From Vasconcelosia minhoensis LEGE 07310 (GTDB lineage: Bacteria > Cyanobacteriota > Cyanobacteriia > Phormidesmidales > Phormidesmidaceae): a stretch of DNA of 51,967 bases. The translations under genes and the position numbers were made by a program. This document shows, piece by piece, positions 1-7,164 of this stretch. Each line of letters begins with the position of its first letter. Within the stretch, counting starts at the first letter, position 1. Location of the stretch: assembly GCF_015207255.1 (NCBI RefSeq), contig NZ_JADEXG010000033.1, positions 1 through 51,967 of the forward strand. The letters run 5' to 3'. The notes under the pieces were generated by a model. That model made no database searches. It was not told the DNA's origin and saw nothing but the letters and a program-made list of their open reading frames with translations.

Positions 1-118
1 GCCGGTGGCGATGTCCATCGTTCAAGGCCGGCTGATTGGTCTGGCGCACTTCACGGTGGGCTATATCCTGACCTACGCGGCCTTCCTGATTGCCTCAACC
101 GCCAGTCGATTTGGCTAG
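1..118 (+). CDS. psaB: Photosystem I P700 apoprotein A2 (PsaB), C-terminal end only
   Basis: Partial gene cut by the window start; the first whole codon begins at base 2 and the TAG is at 116-118. The last 38 residues include the conserved [20 protein letters not shown] segment, which is the last membrane helix of PsaB, followed by a short tail ending in RFG. PsaB pairs with PsaA to form the photosystem I reaction-centre core in the thylakoid membrane and holds P700, the electron-transfer chlorophylls and the FX cluster. psaA would be expected upstream, outside the window. A terminator hairpin follows within 30 bases. Identification is firm because this C-terminus is nearly invariant in cyanobacteria. 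Confidence 0.95.
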   Translation, partial: PVAMSIVQGRLIGLAHFTVGYILTYAAFLIASTASRFG

Positions 119-146
119 CGGCTAGGCATTCGGTTAAGCTAAAACG

Positions 147-177
147 AAATCCCCTGGGCTACGGCTCGGGGGATTTT
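147..177 (+). terminator. Rho-independent terminator after psaB
   Basis: An 8-bp perfect stem, AAATCCCC (147-154) with GGGGATTT (169-176), closes a GC-rich loop and runs into TTTT. It lies just downstream of the psaB stop and upstream of the convergent NUDIX gene, so it probably ends the psaAB transcript. Confidence 0.8.
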
Positions 178-210
178 ACTATGGATTGCGATCCTGCATC
201 TCAAACATGG

Positions 211-735
211 CTAAGAAAAGCAGGTATTTAGGCATTCTTGCATCACCGCCTGATGGTTGAAGGCGAGGTCCATTTCCAAAGCTTTGTCAACCTCGAACCA
301 GCGGGCTTCTAAAACTTCACCCTGGTCCACCTGCGGTTTGAGTAAAGGCAGGGCTGCATTACCTAAATGGAACATCAGCGGAAACTTCAGAGTGACATTC
401 TGGCGATAGCGCGGCAGACTGATAATGTCGTAGGGCTTTTCGATCGAGCCCTCGAATGGGTAGGCGCCCTTGAGCTGAGGAATATTGATCCCCAACTCTT
501 CCCAGACTTCGCGCACAATCGCTTCGGAGATCGTTTCGTCAAAGTCGAGATAGCCACCGGGTAAGCCCCATTTGCCCACCTCGTCGGGCAGGTCTGCCCC
601 CCGCTGACCCAGCGGCACGTATTTCTGATCATTCTGGACAAAGAATAAGACGGGCAGAACGGTAACGCTACGGCTGATCCAGCATTCCTTACCCTCGACG
701 ACGACACAGCGATTGGGCGTATTTTTAAATTTCAC
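211..735 (-). CDS. NUDIX hydrolase
   Basis: 174-residue protein with a complete NUDIX box: GGYLDFDE, seven residues, then REVWEELGI, at about residues 60-84. This fits the Gx5Ex7REUxEExGU signature whose glutamates bind the divalent metal. NUDIX enzymes cleave a nucleoside diphosphate linked to another moiety. The N-terminus has an RSVTVLPVLFFVQND strand typical of the fold. Substrate cannot be read from sequence; candidates are ADP-ribose, NADH or oxidised nucleotides. The gene stands alone and converges on psaB. The ATG at 733-735 is kept because the fold needs nearly all of the reading frame. Confidence 0.88.
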   Translation of the reverse strand: MKFKNTPNRCVVVEGKECWISRSVTVLPVLFFVQNDQKYVPLGQRGADLPDEVGKWGLPGGYLDFDETISEAIVREVWEELGINIPQLKGAYPFEGSIEKPYDIISLPRYRQNVTLKFPLMFHLGNAALPLLKPQVDQGEVLEARWFEVDKALEMDLAFNHQAVMQECLNTCFS

Positions 736-857
736 AGTGACGGTTGTAGTGGATTCAGTAAAGTGGCTGACAGAACTAGCAAATATCCATTCTGGTTCAA
801 TAGCCTATAGCAAACAGACCCTTCCAGAATACCGTTATTGCTCAAGCAGGCTTCTCC

Positions 858-1047
858 ATGCGCCGAGCGCTCTTAAAGTCACTCTATTTTTGCTTAGGGT
901 TGCTGATTGTGCTGACGAGTGGACTGTTGGCTCGATCAGCTAGAGGTAGCGGAGGGCTTTGCGGGGACGCGATTGCAGATTTTCTATCGGCTTCGTCAGC
1001 AGATTGGAGTGATCGCCCCGAGCGAAAGCAAAAACTTCTTTTCTTGA
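858..1047 (+). pseudogene. Possible frameshifted small membrane-protein gene
   Basis: This 350-base gap between the NUDIX gene and the YdcF-like gene holds a suggestive but weak coding signal. From the ATG at 858 one frame gives a basic start and a hydrophobic helix (SLYFCLGLLIVLTSGLLA). From about 919 the +1 frame becomes the more protein-like one (LDQLEVAEGFAGTRLQIFYR and then a helix-like stretch) and stops with TGA at 1045-1047. Joined, the two halves would make a membrane-anchored protein of about 60 residues with a single-base frameshift. I do not recognise a family. The alternative is that neither frame is coding. Confidence 0.3.
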
Positions 1048-1107
1048 GTTGGGAATGATAAAGTTCCATAGATCCTTTTGGTCTGAATGCCCTCCGGAAT
1101 CACCCCT

Positions 1108-1707
1108 ATGATACAAACCAACAAATCCGCGATCGCGCCTACCCATCGCCGCGCCCATTGGGGGCTACGCTTGGGGCTGCTAGCGCTGGCCGCACCGTTA
1201 GTTTGGTTTACCTATGGGCAAAGCCGGCTCTCCCAGCCCCACGTGGCGCTGGTGCTAGGGGGAGCCCCGGAACGGGAACAGTTTGCCGCCGAGTTTGCCA
1301 AGGCCCACCCCAATGTTGAAATCTGGATCTCGTCTGGCAGCAACCCTGAATATACCGAGTGGATTTTTAACCAGGCACAGATTCCGACCTCGCAGTGGCG
1401 GCTCGACTATAGTGCCGTAGATACCGTCACTAACTTCACGACCCTGATCGACGAGCTCAAGGCCGAGCAGGTCGAAGCTGTCTATCTGATTACGTCCGAC
1501 TACCACATGCGGCGGGCCAGCGTCGTCGCCAGAATTGTCCTAGGCAGTCAGGGAATTTACTTCAAGCCAGTCGCAGTCCCTACCCAGGCGGCTCCCAACC
1601 GCCCAGAGACCCTGGTGCGGGAGTTTCGAGACGGGGCGCGATCGCTGCTTTGGGTGTTTACCGGAAAAACCGGCTCTGAGCTGGGCCAGCGCTTAAGTAA
1701 GGGCTAG
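1108..1707 (+). CDS. YdcF-like (DUF218) membrane-anchored protein
   Basis: About 199 residues. A basic N-terminus and one membrane helix (LRLGLLALAAPLVWFTYG) are followed by a DUF218/YdcF core: VALVLGG strand-loop, WISSGSNPEYTEW, and YLITSDYHMRRASVVARIVLG. The family has a Rossmann-like fold and is linked to envelope processes (E. coli ElyC/SanA/YdcF), but the reaction is not settled. The start is set at the ATG at 1108; an in-frame ATG at 1087 would add seven residues, and the shorter form has a GGA motif about nine bases upstream. A paralogue of the same design lies at 44581-45234. Short family members like this often lack the longer linker of ElyC. Confidence 0.8.
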   Translation: MIQTNKSAIAPTHRRAHWGLRLGLLALAAPLVWFTYGQSRLSQPHVALVLGGAPEREQFAAEFAKAHPNVEIWISSGSNPEYTEWIFNQAQIPTSQWRLDYSAVDTVTNFTTLIDELKAEQVEAVYLITSDYHMRRASVVARIVLGSQGIYFKPVAVPTQAAPNRPETLVREFRDGARSLLWVFTGKTGSELGQRLSKG

Positions 1708-1856
1708 TCTCACCCGAGTTCTACTTGTTCTGCCTCTATCCTTTACCCATCGACGATGAGGGGTTAACGTTACACTATAAACGAAAAAATCAATTCACAA
1801 AAAAGTTAAGCTACGGCAGCTGATCAGCTGCTGGCCTAGCTGCACTGGTATTTTCT

Positions 1857-2597
1857 ATGTCATCTTCATCTGCACTGCAAGAACCCTACAGTCCTGCTCA
1901 GATCCGAGTTTGGCTGCGCGGGCTGCTAACGCTCGCCTGGGCCGACGGTCAGTTTGACGATCAGGAAAAAGAGCTGATCAAGGTCATGACTGATTCAGAG
2001 TTCGCGCCTAACCTGGAGCTTTCTTCTCTGGAGCCGATTGAGCCGGACGAGCTAGCGGCAGAGCTACATCTCGACCCTGAAGCTGCTCAAAATTTTCTGC
2101 GGATGGCCGTGATGGTCGCTTTGGCCGACGGCGTTTATTCCCAGGCCGAAGACGAAAAGCTGATGGCCTTCTGCCGGGCGCTGAAGCTAGATTCTGACGT
2201 GCTGGAATCGCTACAGTCCACCCTTTGTGATCTGAGCGCTGATTCCAGCGACGATCTCAGCCCCGAGCCCAGCCCCGACACTAGCGCGGCTCCCCCGTCC
2301 TCAGCCAAGAGTTCGCTTCAGCCGCCGGACCAGTCCGGCGTAGACCCGCTCAAGCCCGCCCGCGAATGGCTCGATCAGCTGGAAGTCAGCGATCCGCGGC
2401 TGGCTCGCTTTGTCTGCAAGCTGGTGCCTTCGCAGTGCCCCTTTGAGCGGGATGTGAAGCTCTTTGGCAAAAAAATCGTTCATATTCCGCCCATGTGTAA
2501 GATCAATCCGCTCTACGAACAGCTGGTTGGCCTGCGGTTTCGGGCCCTGTCTTACCTTGCTGATGACCGCGGCGAGGATGTGAGCGCATATCTCTAG
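1857..2597 (+). CDS. TerB-like domain fused to Mo-dependent nitrogenase C-terminal-type domain
   Basis: 246 residues in three parts. Residues about 13-125 look like a TerB/tellurite-resistance helical domain, with two acidic repeats LAWADGQFDDQEKELI and VALADGVYSQAEDEKL. Residues about 125-160 are a Ser/Pro/Asp linker. Residues about 163-246 match the Mo-nitro_C family of cyanobacteria: WLDQLEVSDPRLARFVCKLVPSQCPFERDVKLFGKKIVHIPP, CKINPLYEQL, then LRFRALSYLAD, with conserved cysteines in CKLVPSQCPFE and MCKINP. Despite its name, that domain is common in cyanobacteria without nitrogenase, and its role is unknown. No nif genes are present here. The gene is monocistronic or leads the FAD oxidoreductase 34 bases downstream. 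Confidence 0.82.
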   Translation: MSSSSALQEPYSPAQIRVWLRGLLTLAWADGQFDDQEKELIKVMTDSEFAPNLELSSLEPIEPDELAAELHLDPEAAQNFLRMAVMVALADGVYSQAEDEKLMAFCRALKLDSDVLESLQSTLCDLSADSSDDLSPEPSPDTSAAPPSSAKSSLQPPDQSGVDPLKPAREWLDQLEVSDPRLARFVCKLVPSQCPFERDVKLFGKKIVHIPPMCKINPLYEQLVGLRFRALSYLADDRGEDVSAYL

Positions 2598-2631
2598 CTC
2601 CAGGCGTCCGAGCGTCTGAGAGGGACTGCGA

Positions 2632-4425
2632 TTGGAAACACTCACGACAGAAGTGCTGGTCGTCGGTGGCGGCACCGGCGGCAGCGCGGCGGCGATTCAG
2701 GCGGCGCGGCGGGGAGCGCAGACGATCTTGGTGTCTGAATTTGGCTGGCTGGGCGGGATGCTGACGGCAGCGGGGGTCTCAGCTCCCGATGGAAATGAGC
2801 TGGCGGCGTTTCAAACCGGCCTTTGGGGCGACTTTCTGCGGCAGCTGCGGCGGCGGCAGCCGGGAGGTCTGCACCACGGCTGGGTCAGCTTTACGACCTA
2901 TGAGCCCGCCGTGGGCGCGGCGATTTTTGCCGACTGGGTGAAGGCCTTGCCCAATCTGAAATGGCTGGCGGGGCATCGGCCTCGGGCGATGCTGCGGCAG
3001 GGCGATCGCGTCGTCGGGGTCCGGTTCGATCAGCTGACTATCCAGGCCCAGATGACCGTAGACGGGACTGAACTCGGCGATTTGCTGGCTCTGGGAGCCG
3101 TTTCCTACCGCTGGGGCTGGGAGCCGCGATCGCGCTGGCAGGAACCCAGCGCGCCAGTCTCCTTGGACGACCCCGCCGATCCGCTCTATGCCCTGACCCA
3201 GCGCTATCCTGTTCAATCCCCGACCTGGGTTGCGGTGATGCAGGACTACGGCGCCGCGGCGCCGATGATTCCGGCGGCTCGGACGCCGGAAGATCGGTTC
3301 GCGGGCGCTTGGGACGGCTACGGCCCCGAGCGCTTCCTCAACTACGGTCGGCTGCCGGGCGATCGCTTTATGCTCAACTGGCCGCAGCAGGGCAATGACT
3401 ATGGCGTTGGCCTAACGCGGCTGGTCGAGTCTGAGGCCGCCCGGCGGGACTATGGCCGAGCCGCGATCGCCCACAGCCAGTCCTTTGCCCGCTATATTCA
3501 AACCCAGCTGGGCCAGCGCTATGGACTGGCCAGTACGGCGTTTCCCAGTTCGCCAGATGGCCTGGGGGGCGGCGCCTTTGCGCTGATGCCCTACTATCGC
3601 GAGAGCCGCCGGGTGCAGGGTCTCACGACGGTGCGGGAGCAGGACATTTTGCCCATGGCCGGGGGGCAGGTGGCGGCGCTGCCGGTGAATGCGCAGGGGC
3701 AAGTGAGCGCGATCGCGATTGGCAACTATGCCAACGATCACCACTATCCCGGCTTTGACCTGCCGCTCACGCCCAAATCCCTGCGCTGGGGAGGCCGCTG
3801 GACCGGCACCCCCTTTACCATTCCCTACGAGGCGTTAATTCCGGCTGAGGTAGATGGCCTGCTGGTCTGTGAGAAAAATATTTCAGTCTCGCACATCGCT
3901 AACGGGGCTACCCGCCTACAGCCGGTCGTGCTAGGGATTGGCCAAGCCGCGGGAATGGCCGCGGCCCTCTGTCTAGAGCAGGCCTGTCAGCCGCGTCAGC
4001 TGCCCGTCCGCCAGCTCCAGCTAGCTTTGCTGCGCGATTCCTCCGCCCCGGCAGCGATTGTCCCGCTATTTGATCTGCGGTTGGAACAGCCGCAGTGGCA
4101 GGCCCAGCAAATCATCTACTTGGATAATCCCGACCGCTATCCGCTGACGGGTCACTGTGAATTGAGTTCGGATTTGCCTAGCCTTGAGCCCGCGGTTGGG
4201 AACTTTACCGGGACTTTTCATGCCGCTGGTCACCAAAGCTATCGGTTTGTGCCGTCCGCAGCGGCAGAAATTCCGCCTCAGGGCTGTGGACTAGTCACGC
4301 TTGAACCATCCGTAGATAGGGCTTTTCAGGCTTTGACAGCGGCTCAACCGGTGAAGCTTCACGGCCATTGGAACCCGTCTGGCGAATGGCTGGTGGTTAG
4401 CCACATCGACGGTTTCTCAGCCTGA
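2632..4425 (+). CDS. FAD-dependent oxidoreductase (FAD_oxidored family)
   Basis: 597 residues starting at TTG (2632-2634), preceded by GAGAGGG about eight bases upstream. The N-terminal dinucleotide-binding motif is TTEVLVVGGGTGGSAAAIQA at residues 4-25, followed by WLGGMLTAAGVS, typical of the FAD_oxidored (PF12831) group where an FAD-binding fold is joined to a large substrate domain. The C-terminal part has GLLVCEKNISVSHIANGATRL and GIGQAAGMAAAL, which close the FAD site. The substrate is unknown. Homologues are usually annotated only as FAD-dependent oxidoreductases. It follows the TerB/Mo-nitro_C gene on the same strand with a 34-base gap, so co-transcription is possible. Confidence 0.85.
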   Translation: METLTTEVLVVGGGTGGSAAAIQAARRGAQTILVSEFGWLGGMLTAAGVSAPDGNELAAFQTGLWGDFLRQLRRRQPGGLHHGWVSFTTYEPAVGAAIFADWVKALPNLKWLAGHRPRAMLRQGDRVVGVRFDQLTIQAQMTVDGTELGDLLALGAVSYRWGWEPRSRWQEPSAPVSLDDPADPLYALTQRYPVQSPTWVAVMQDYGAAAPMIPAARTPEDRFAGAWDGYGPERFLNYGRLPGDRFMLNWPQQGNDYGVGLTRLVESEAARRDYGRAAIAHSQSFARYIQTQLGQRYGLASTAFPSSPDGLGGGAFALMPYYRESRRVQGLTTVREQDILPMAGGQVAALPVNAQGQVSAIAIGNYANDHHYPGFDLPLTPKSLRWGGRWTGTPFTIPYEALIPAEVDGLLVCEKNISVSHIANGATRLQPVVLGIGQAAGMAAALCLEQACQPRQLPVRQLQLALLRDSSAPAAIVPLFDLRLEQPQWQAQQIIYLDNPDRYPLTGHCELSSDLPSLEPAVGNFTGTFHAAGHQSYRFVPSAAAEIPPQGCGLVTLEPSVDRAFQALTAAQPVKLHGHWNPSGEWLVVSHIDGFSA

Positions 4426-4660
4426 GTCGGGGATCGAGTATGCCAATCTTGATAGACTAAATCCTGTCTGCAGTCGCCTGAGTTGGACTGCCGTTGGACT
4501 GGCGTTGGACCGGACGGGGCAGACGAATAGTGGGGGTTGTCTGTACTGTTCTACAATTAGCAATAGGGCAATTGGCAGTAGGGAATCCTGACGCTGGTGA
4601 TTAGGTGGTTCCGGGCTCGCTTAGGCAACCGTCAGCTGTCCTAGCCTAGTCAAGAGCGGC

Positions 4661-4906
4661 CTAAGCCATCTGACTCCAAGCCTGGGCGACAATCTCACTC
4701 AGCAGATAGCGAACATCGCTCTCCAGCAGCGCATCTTCTTCTAGCAGCTCAGCCGTCAGCTCGTCTAGCGACTGACCTTTGGCCCGGGCGGTCTGAATAA
4801 CGCTGAGAATGGCGTCGGCAATATGGTCTTCGCTGACGTAGTCGCCAGTGGAGCTTATATCAGTAGAGCTTACATTTTGTAGGGCATTGAGAGCAGTGTG
4901 GGCCAT
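4661..4906 (-). CDS. Small conserved-type hypothetical protein
   Basis: 81 residues, acidic and largely helical, with no signal peptide or membrane helix. The middle and C-terminal parts (HIADAILSVIQTARAKGQSL, ELTAELLEEDALL, VRYLLSEIVAQAWSQ) look like a soluble helical bundle. I do not recognise a family. It is a plausible gene because the frame fills a 600-base gap and has strong amphipathic periodicity. The 235 bases between it and the upstream convergent oxidoreductase contain three imperfect GTTGGAC repeats (about 4482-4512) and nothing else evident. Confidence 0.6.
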   Translation of the reverse strand: MAHTALNALQNVSSTDISSTGDYVSEDHIADAILSVIQTARAKGQSLDELTAELLEEDALLESDVRYLLSEIVAQAWSQMA

Positions 4907-5048
4907 TGGGGTTTAAGGTGAGAGGCAGTCGGGTTGGGGGCAGCAATATGAACCACTGAAGGATCAAATGTCTCGGAAGTGTAGCGTATTCTAGACGGTT
5001 GCGTCACAAATTTTTAGACTATGCCGTCAAGTTTAATATCCCTTCATA

Positions 5049-7157
5049 ATGAAACAGCTCCTCTATTTAGAAGTTCCTACCCCCGATCTCGAAGCGGTCA
5101 GAACCTGGCTACAGCGAGTCTTTGTGCTCCCTGCCGGAGACCGGGTCGTCACCCCCGACGGGATCCGGATAGAATTCCCGACCGCCTACCCAAATTCTGC
5201 TGGCTCTCCCAGGGCTGAACTATCGCTATTTGTCTGGTCGGTGCAGCGCACCACCTACCTGAAGGTCTTTCGGCATTCAGCGACGCGGCTGCCTCGGGAA
5301 AGGCATCTTCTTTTTCAGCTTAAGCAGCAGCTACAGCAGCAGCTACAGCAGCAGTTTCCACCTCAGTACCCTGCCCTGCCGCCGATCGGGCAGCAGCCCA
5401 TATTCGAGGCGCTGGCCCCCTACTATCCGCTGACGGTGAAGTATTTTCGCAAAATGCCCGACGGCGAGGCCGATCTCAGTCGCGTTTACTGGTGGGAAAA
5501 GCGCTGGCGAGAGTCGGTTCGCCAGCCTGAAACGCCCCAGCAGGTACTGTTTAAGCCAGATGAACTGCCATCTGAGCCGCTGCCGGTAGCGACTCAGGCG
5601 GCAGAGCGCTTTTCCGGGTACGACCTGATCTACATCGGCGGAGCGCTGGGGGTGATCCATGCGGCGGTGATGGCCAATCTGGGCTACCGGGTATTGCTGG
5701 TAGAGCGGCTGCCGTTCAGCAAGATGAACCGCGAGTGGAATATCTCTAGGGATGAGTTTCAGAGCCTAATTGACTTGGGCCTGTTTACGCCAACAGAGTT
5801 TGAAACGCTGATTGGGCGAGAGTATCGAGACGGGTTTAACAAGTTTTTTGATGCCAACAATCCCGCCGTCGCCAAAGCGCCGGTCCTGCATACGCCGACG
5901 GTTCTCAATATCAGCCTGAACTCGGAAAAGCTGCTGCGCCTCTGTGGTGAGAAGCTGCGGGCGGCGGGCGGTACCATCTGGGATCAGACCGACTTTTGCT
6001 GGGCTCAGATTCAGCCAGACGGCGTCGATGTGCACACCCGCGATCGCGCTGCCGACCGGCCCCGAATTGCCTCCGGGCGGCTGCTGATCGATGCCATGGG
6101 GTCGGCCTCGCCGATTGCCTGGCAGCTCAACGGCGGTCGCGCCTTTGACAGCGTCTGCCCAACCGTGGGCGCTTCGGTCGAGTCTGGCTTTGACCCTGGC
6201 GTTTGGGATTCGGCCTATGGCGATGTCCTGTTCAGCCACGGCGACATTTCGCGGGGGCGGCAGCTGATCTGGGAGCTGTTCCCGGGACAGGGCAAGGAGC
6301 TGACGATCTACCTCTTTCACTACCACGAAGTCCATCCTGACAATCCGGGCTCGCTGCTGGAAATGTACGAGGACTTTTTTACGATTTTGCCAGAGTACCG
6401 CCGCTGCGACGTCGATCGGCTAGTCTGGCGGAAGCCGACCTTTGGCTATATCCCGGGTCACTTTAGCGTGGGCGATCGCGATCGCTGTGTCGCCTATGAC
6501 CGGCTGCTGGCCCTGGGAGACGCCGCCTCGCTGCAGTCGCCGCTGGTATTTACTGGATTTGGCTCGCTGGTGCGCAACCTGGCTCGACTGACGGAGCTGC
6601 TTGACATTGCCCTGCAGCACGACCTGCTCCAGGCCCGCCATCTCAATCAGATTCGCGCCTTTCAGAGCAATGTCGCGATTACCTGGCTATTTTCCAAGGG
6701 CATGATGGTGCCCACTGGCCAGACCCTGCCACCCGAGCGGATTAACGCTATGCTCAATACCTTTTTTGGGATCTTGGCGGGCGAGTCGCCAGCGGTCGCC
6801 GATCGGTTTATCAAGGACCGTGGCACCTGGCTGGACTTCAACCGGATGGCGCTGACCGCAGCCTACCGCAATCCGGCCCTGCTGGGATGGATTTGGCAGC
6901 TGGCGGGGCCGCGCGATCTGCTGCGCTGGGTGGGCAGCTATCTGCACTTTACCTGGATGGCTCTGCTCAGCCTACTGCTGGGCTGGCTGCCGGGCTGGAC
7001 GCAGCAACAGACCTGGTTACGGAAGCGACCGGCCCTGTGGCTGTGGCTGCGCAGTCAGGGCTATCGCTTTTCTTACGGTTTGGGTCGGCCTACCCCAGTA
7101 GTCCAATCGATTCAGCCACCGGGCGCGATCGCGACTCCAGTTGCCACCAATCGCTAG
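5049..7157 (+). CDS. cruA: CruA-type lycopene cyclase family flavoprotein
   Basis: 702 residues. A roughly 190-residue N-terminal region with a Gln-rich helix (residues about 82-98) precedes an FAD-binding Rossmann fold at about 192-222 (YDLIYIGGALGVIHAAVMA). Next come the family motifs REWNISRDEFQSLIDLGLFT, LLIDAMGSASPIAWQL, GDAASLQSPLVFTGFGSLVR and an amphipathic/hydrophobic C-terminal region (LHFTWMALLSLLLGWLPGW). These are features of the CruA/CruP group. CruA cyclises lycopene to gamma- or beta-carotene at the thylakoid membrane; the paralogue CruP is linked to carotenoid/oxidative stress. I favour CruA because of the GFGS and REWNIS context, but CruP cannot be fully excluded. The start codon at 5049 lacks an obvious Shine-Dalgarno sequence. 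Confidence 0.75.
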   Translation: MKQLLYLEVPTPDLEAVRTWLQRVFVLPAGDRVVTPDGIRIEFPTAYPNSAGSPRAELSLFVWSVQRTTYLKVFRHSATRLPRERHLLFQLKQQLQQQLQQQFPPQYPALPPIGQQPIFEALAPYYPLTVKYFRKMPDGEADLSRVYWWEKRWRESVRQPETPQQVLFKPDELPSEPLPVATQAAERFSGYDLIYIGGALGVIHAAVMANLGYRVLLVERLPFSKMNREWNISRDEFQSLIDLGLFTPTEFETLIGREYRDGFNKFFDANNPAVAKAPVLHTPTVLNISLNSEKLLRLCGEKLRAAGGTIWDQTDFCWAQIQPDGVDVHTRDRAADRPRIASGRLLIDAMGSASPIAWQLNGGRAFDSVCPTVGASVESGFDPGVWDSAYGDVLFSHGDISRGRQLIWELFPGQGKELTIYLFHYHEVHPDNPGSLLEMYEDFFTILPEYRRCDVDRLVWRKPTFGYIPGHFSVGDRDRCVAYDRLLALGDAASLQSPLVFTGFGSLVRNLARLTELLDIALQHDLLQARHLNQIRAFQSNVAITWLFSKGMMVPTGQTLPPERINAMLNTFFGILAGESPAVADRFIKDRGTWLDFNRMALTAAYRNPALLGWIWQLAGPRDLLRWVGSYLHFTWMALLSLLLGWLPGWTQQQTWLRKRPALWLWLRSQGYRFSYGLGRPTPVVQSIQPPGAIATPVATNR

Positions 7158-7164
7158 CCTGCTA

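Noticed and set aside
1857-2597. Nitrogen fixation inferred from the Mo-nitro_C domain
   Set aside because: The domain is common in non-fixing cyanobacteria and no nif gene is in the window.
4482-4512. Three imperfect GTTGGAC repeats
   Set aside because: Too short and irregular, with no spacer pattern; not a CRISPR or a clear binding array.
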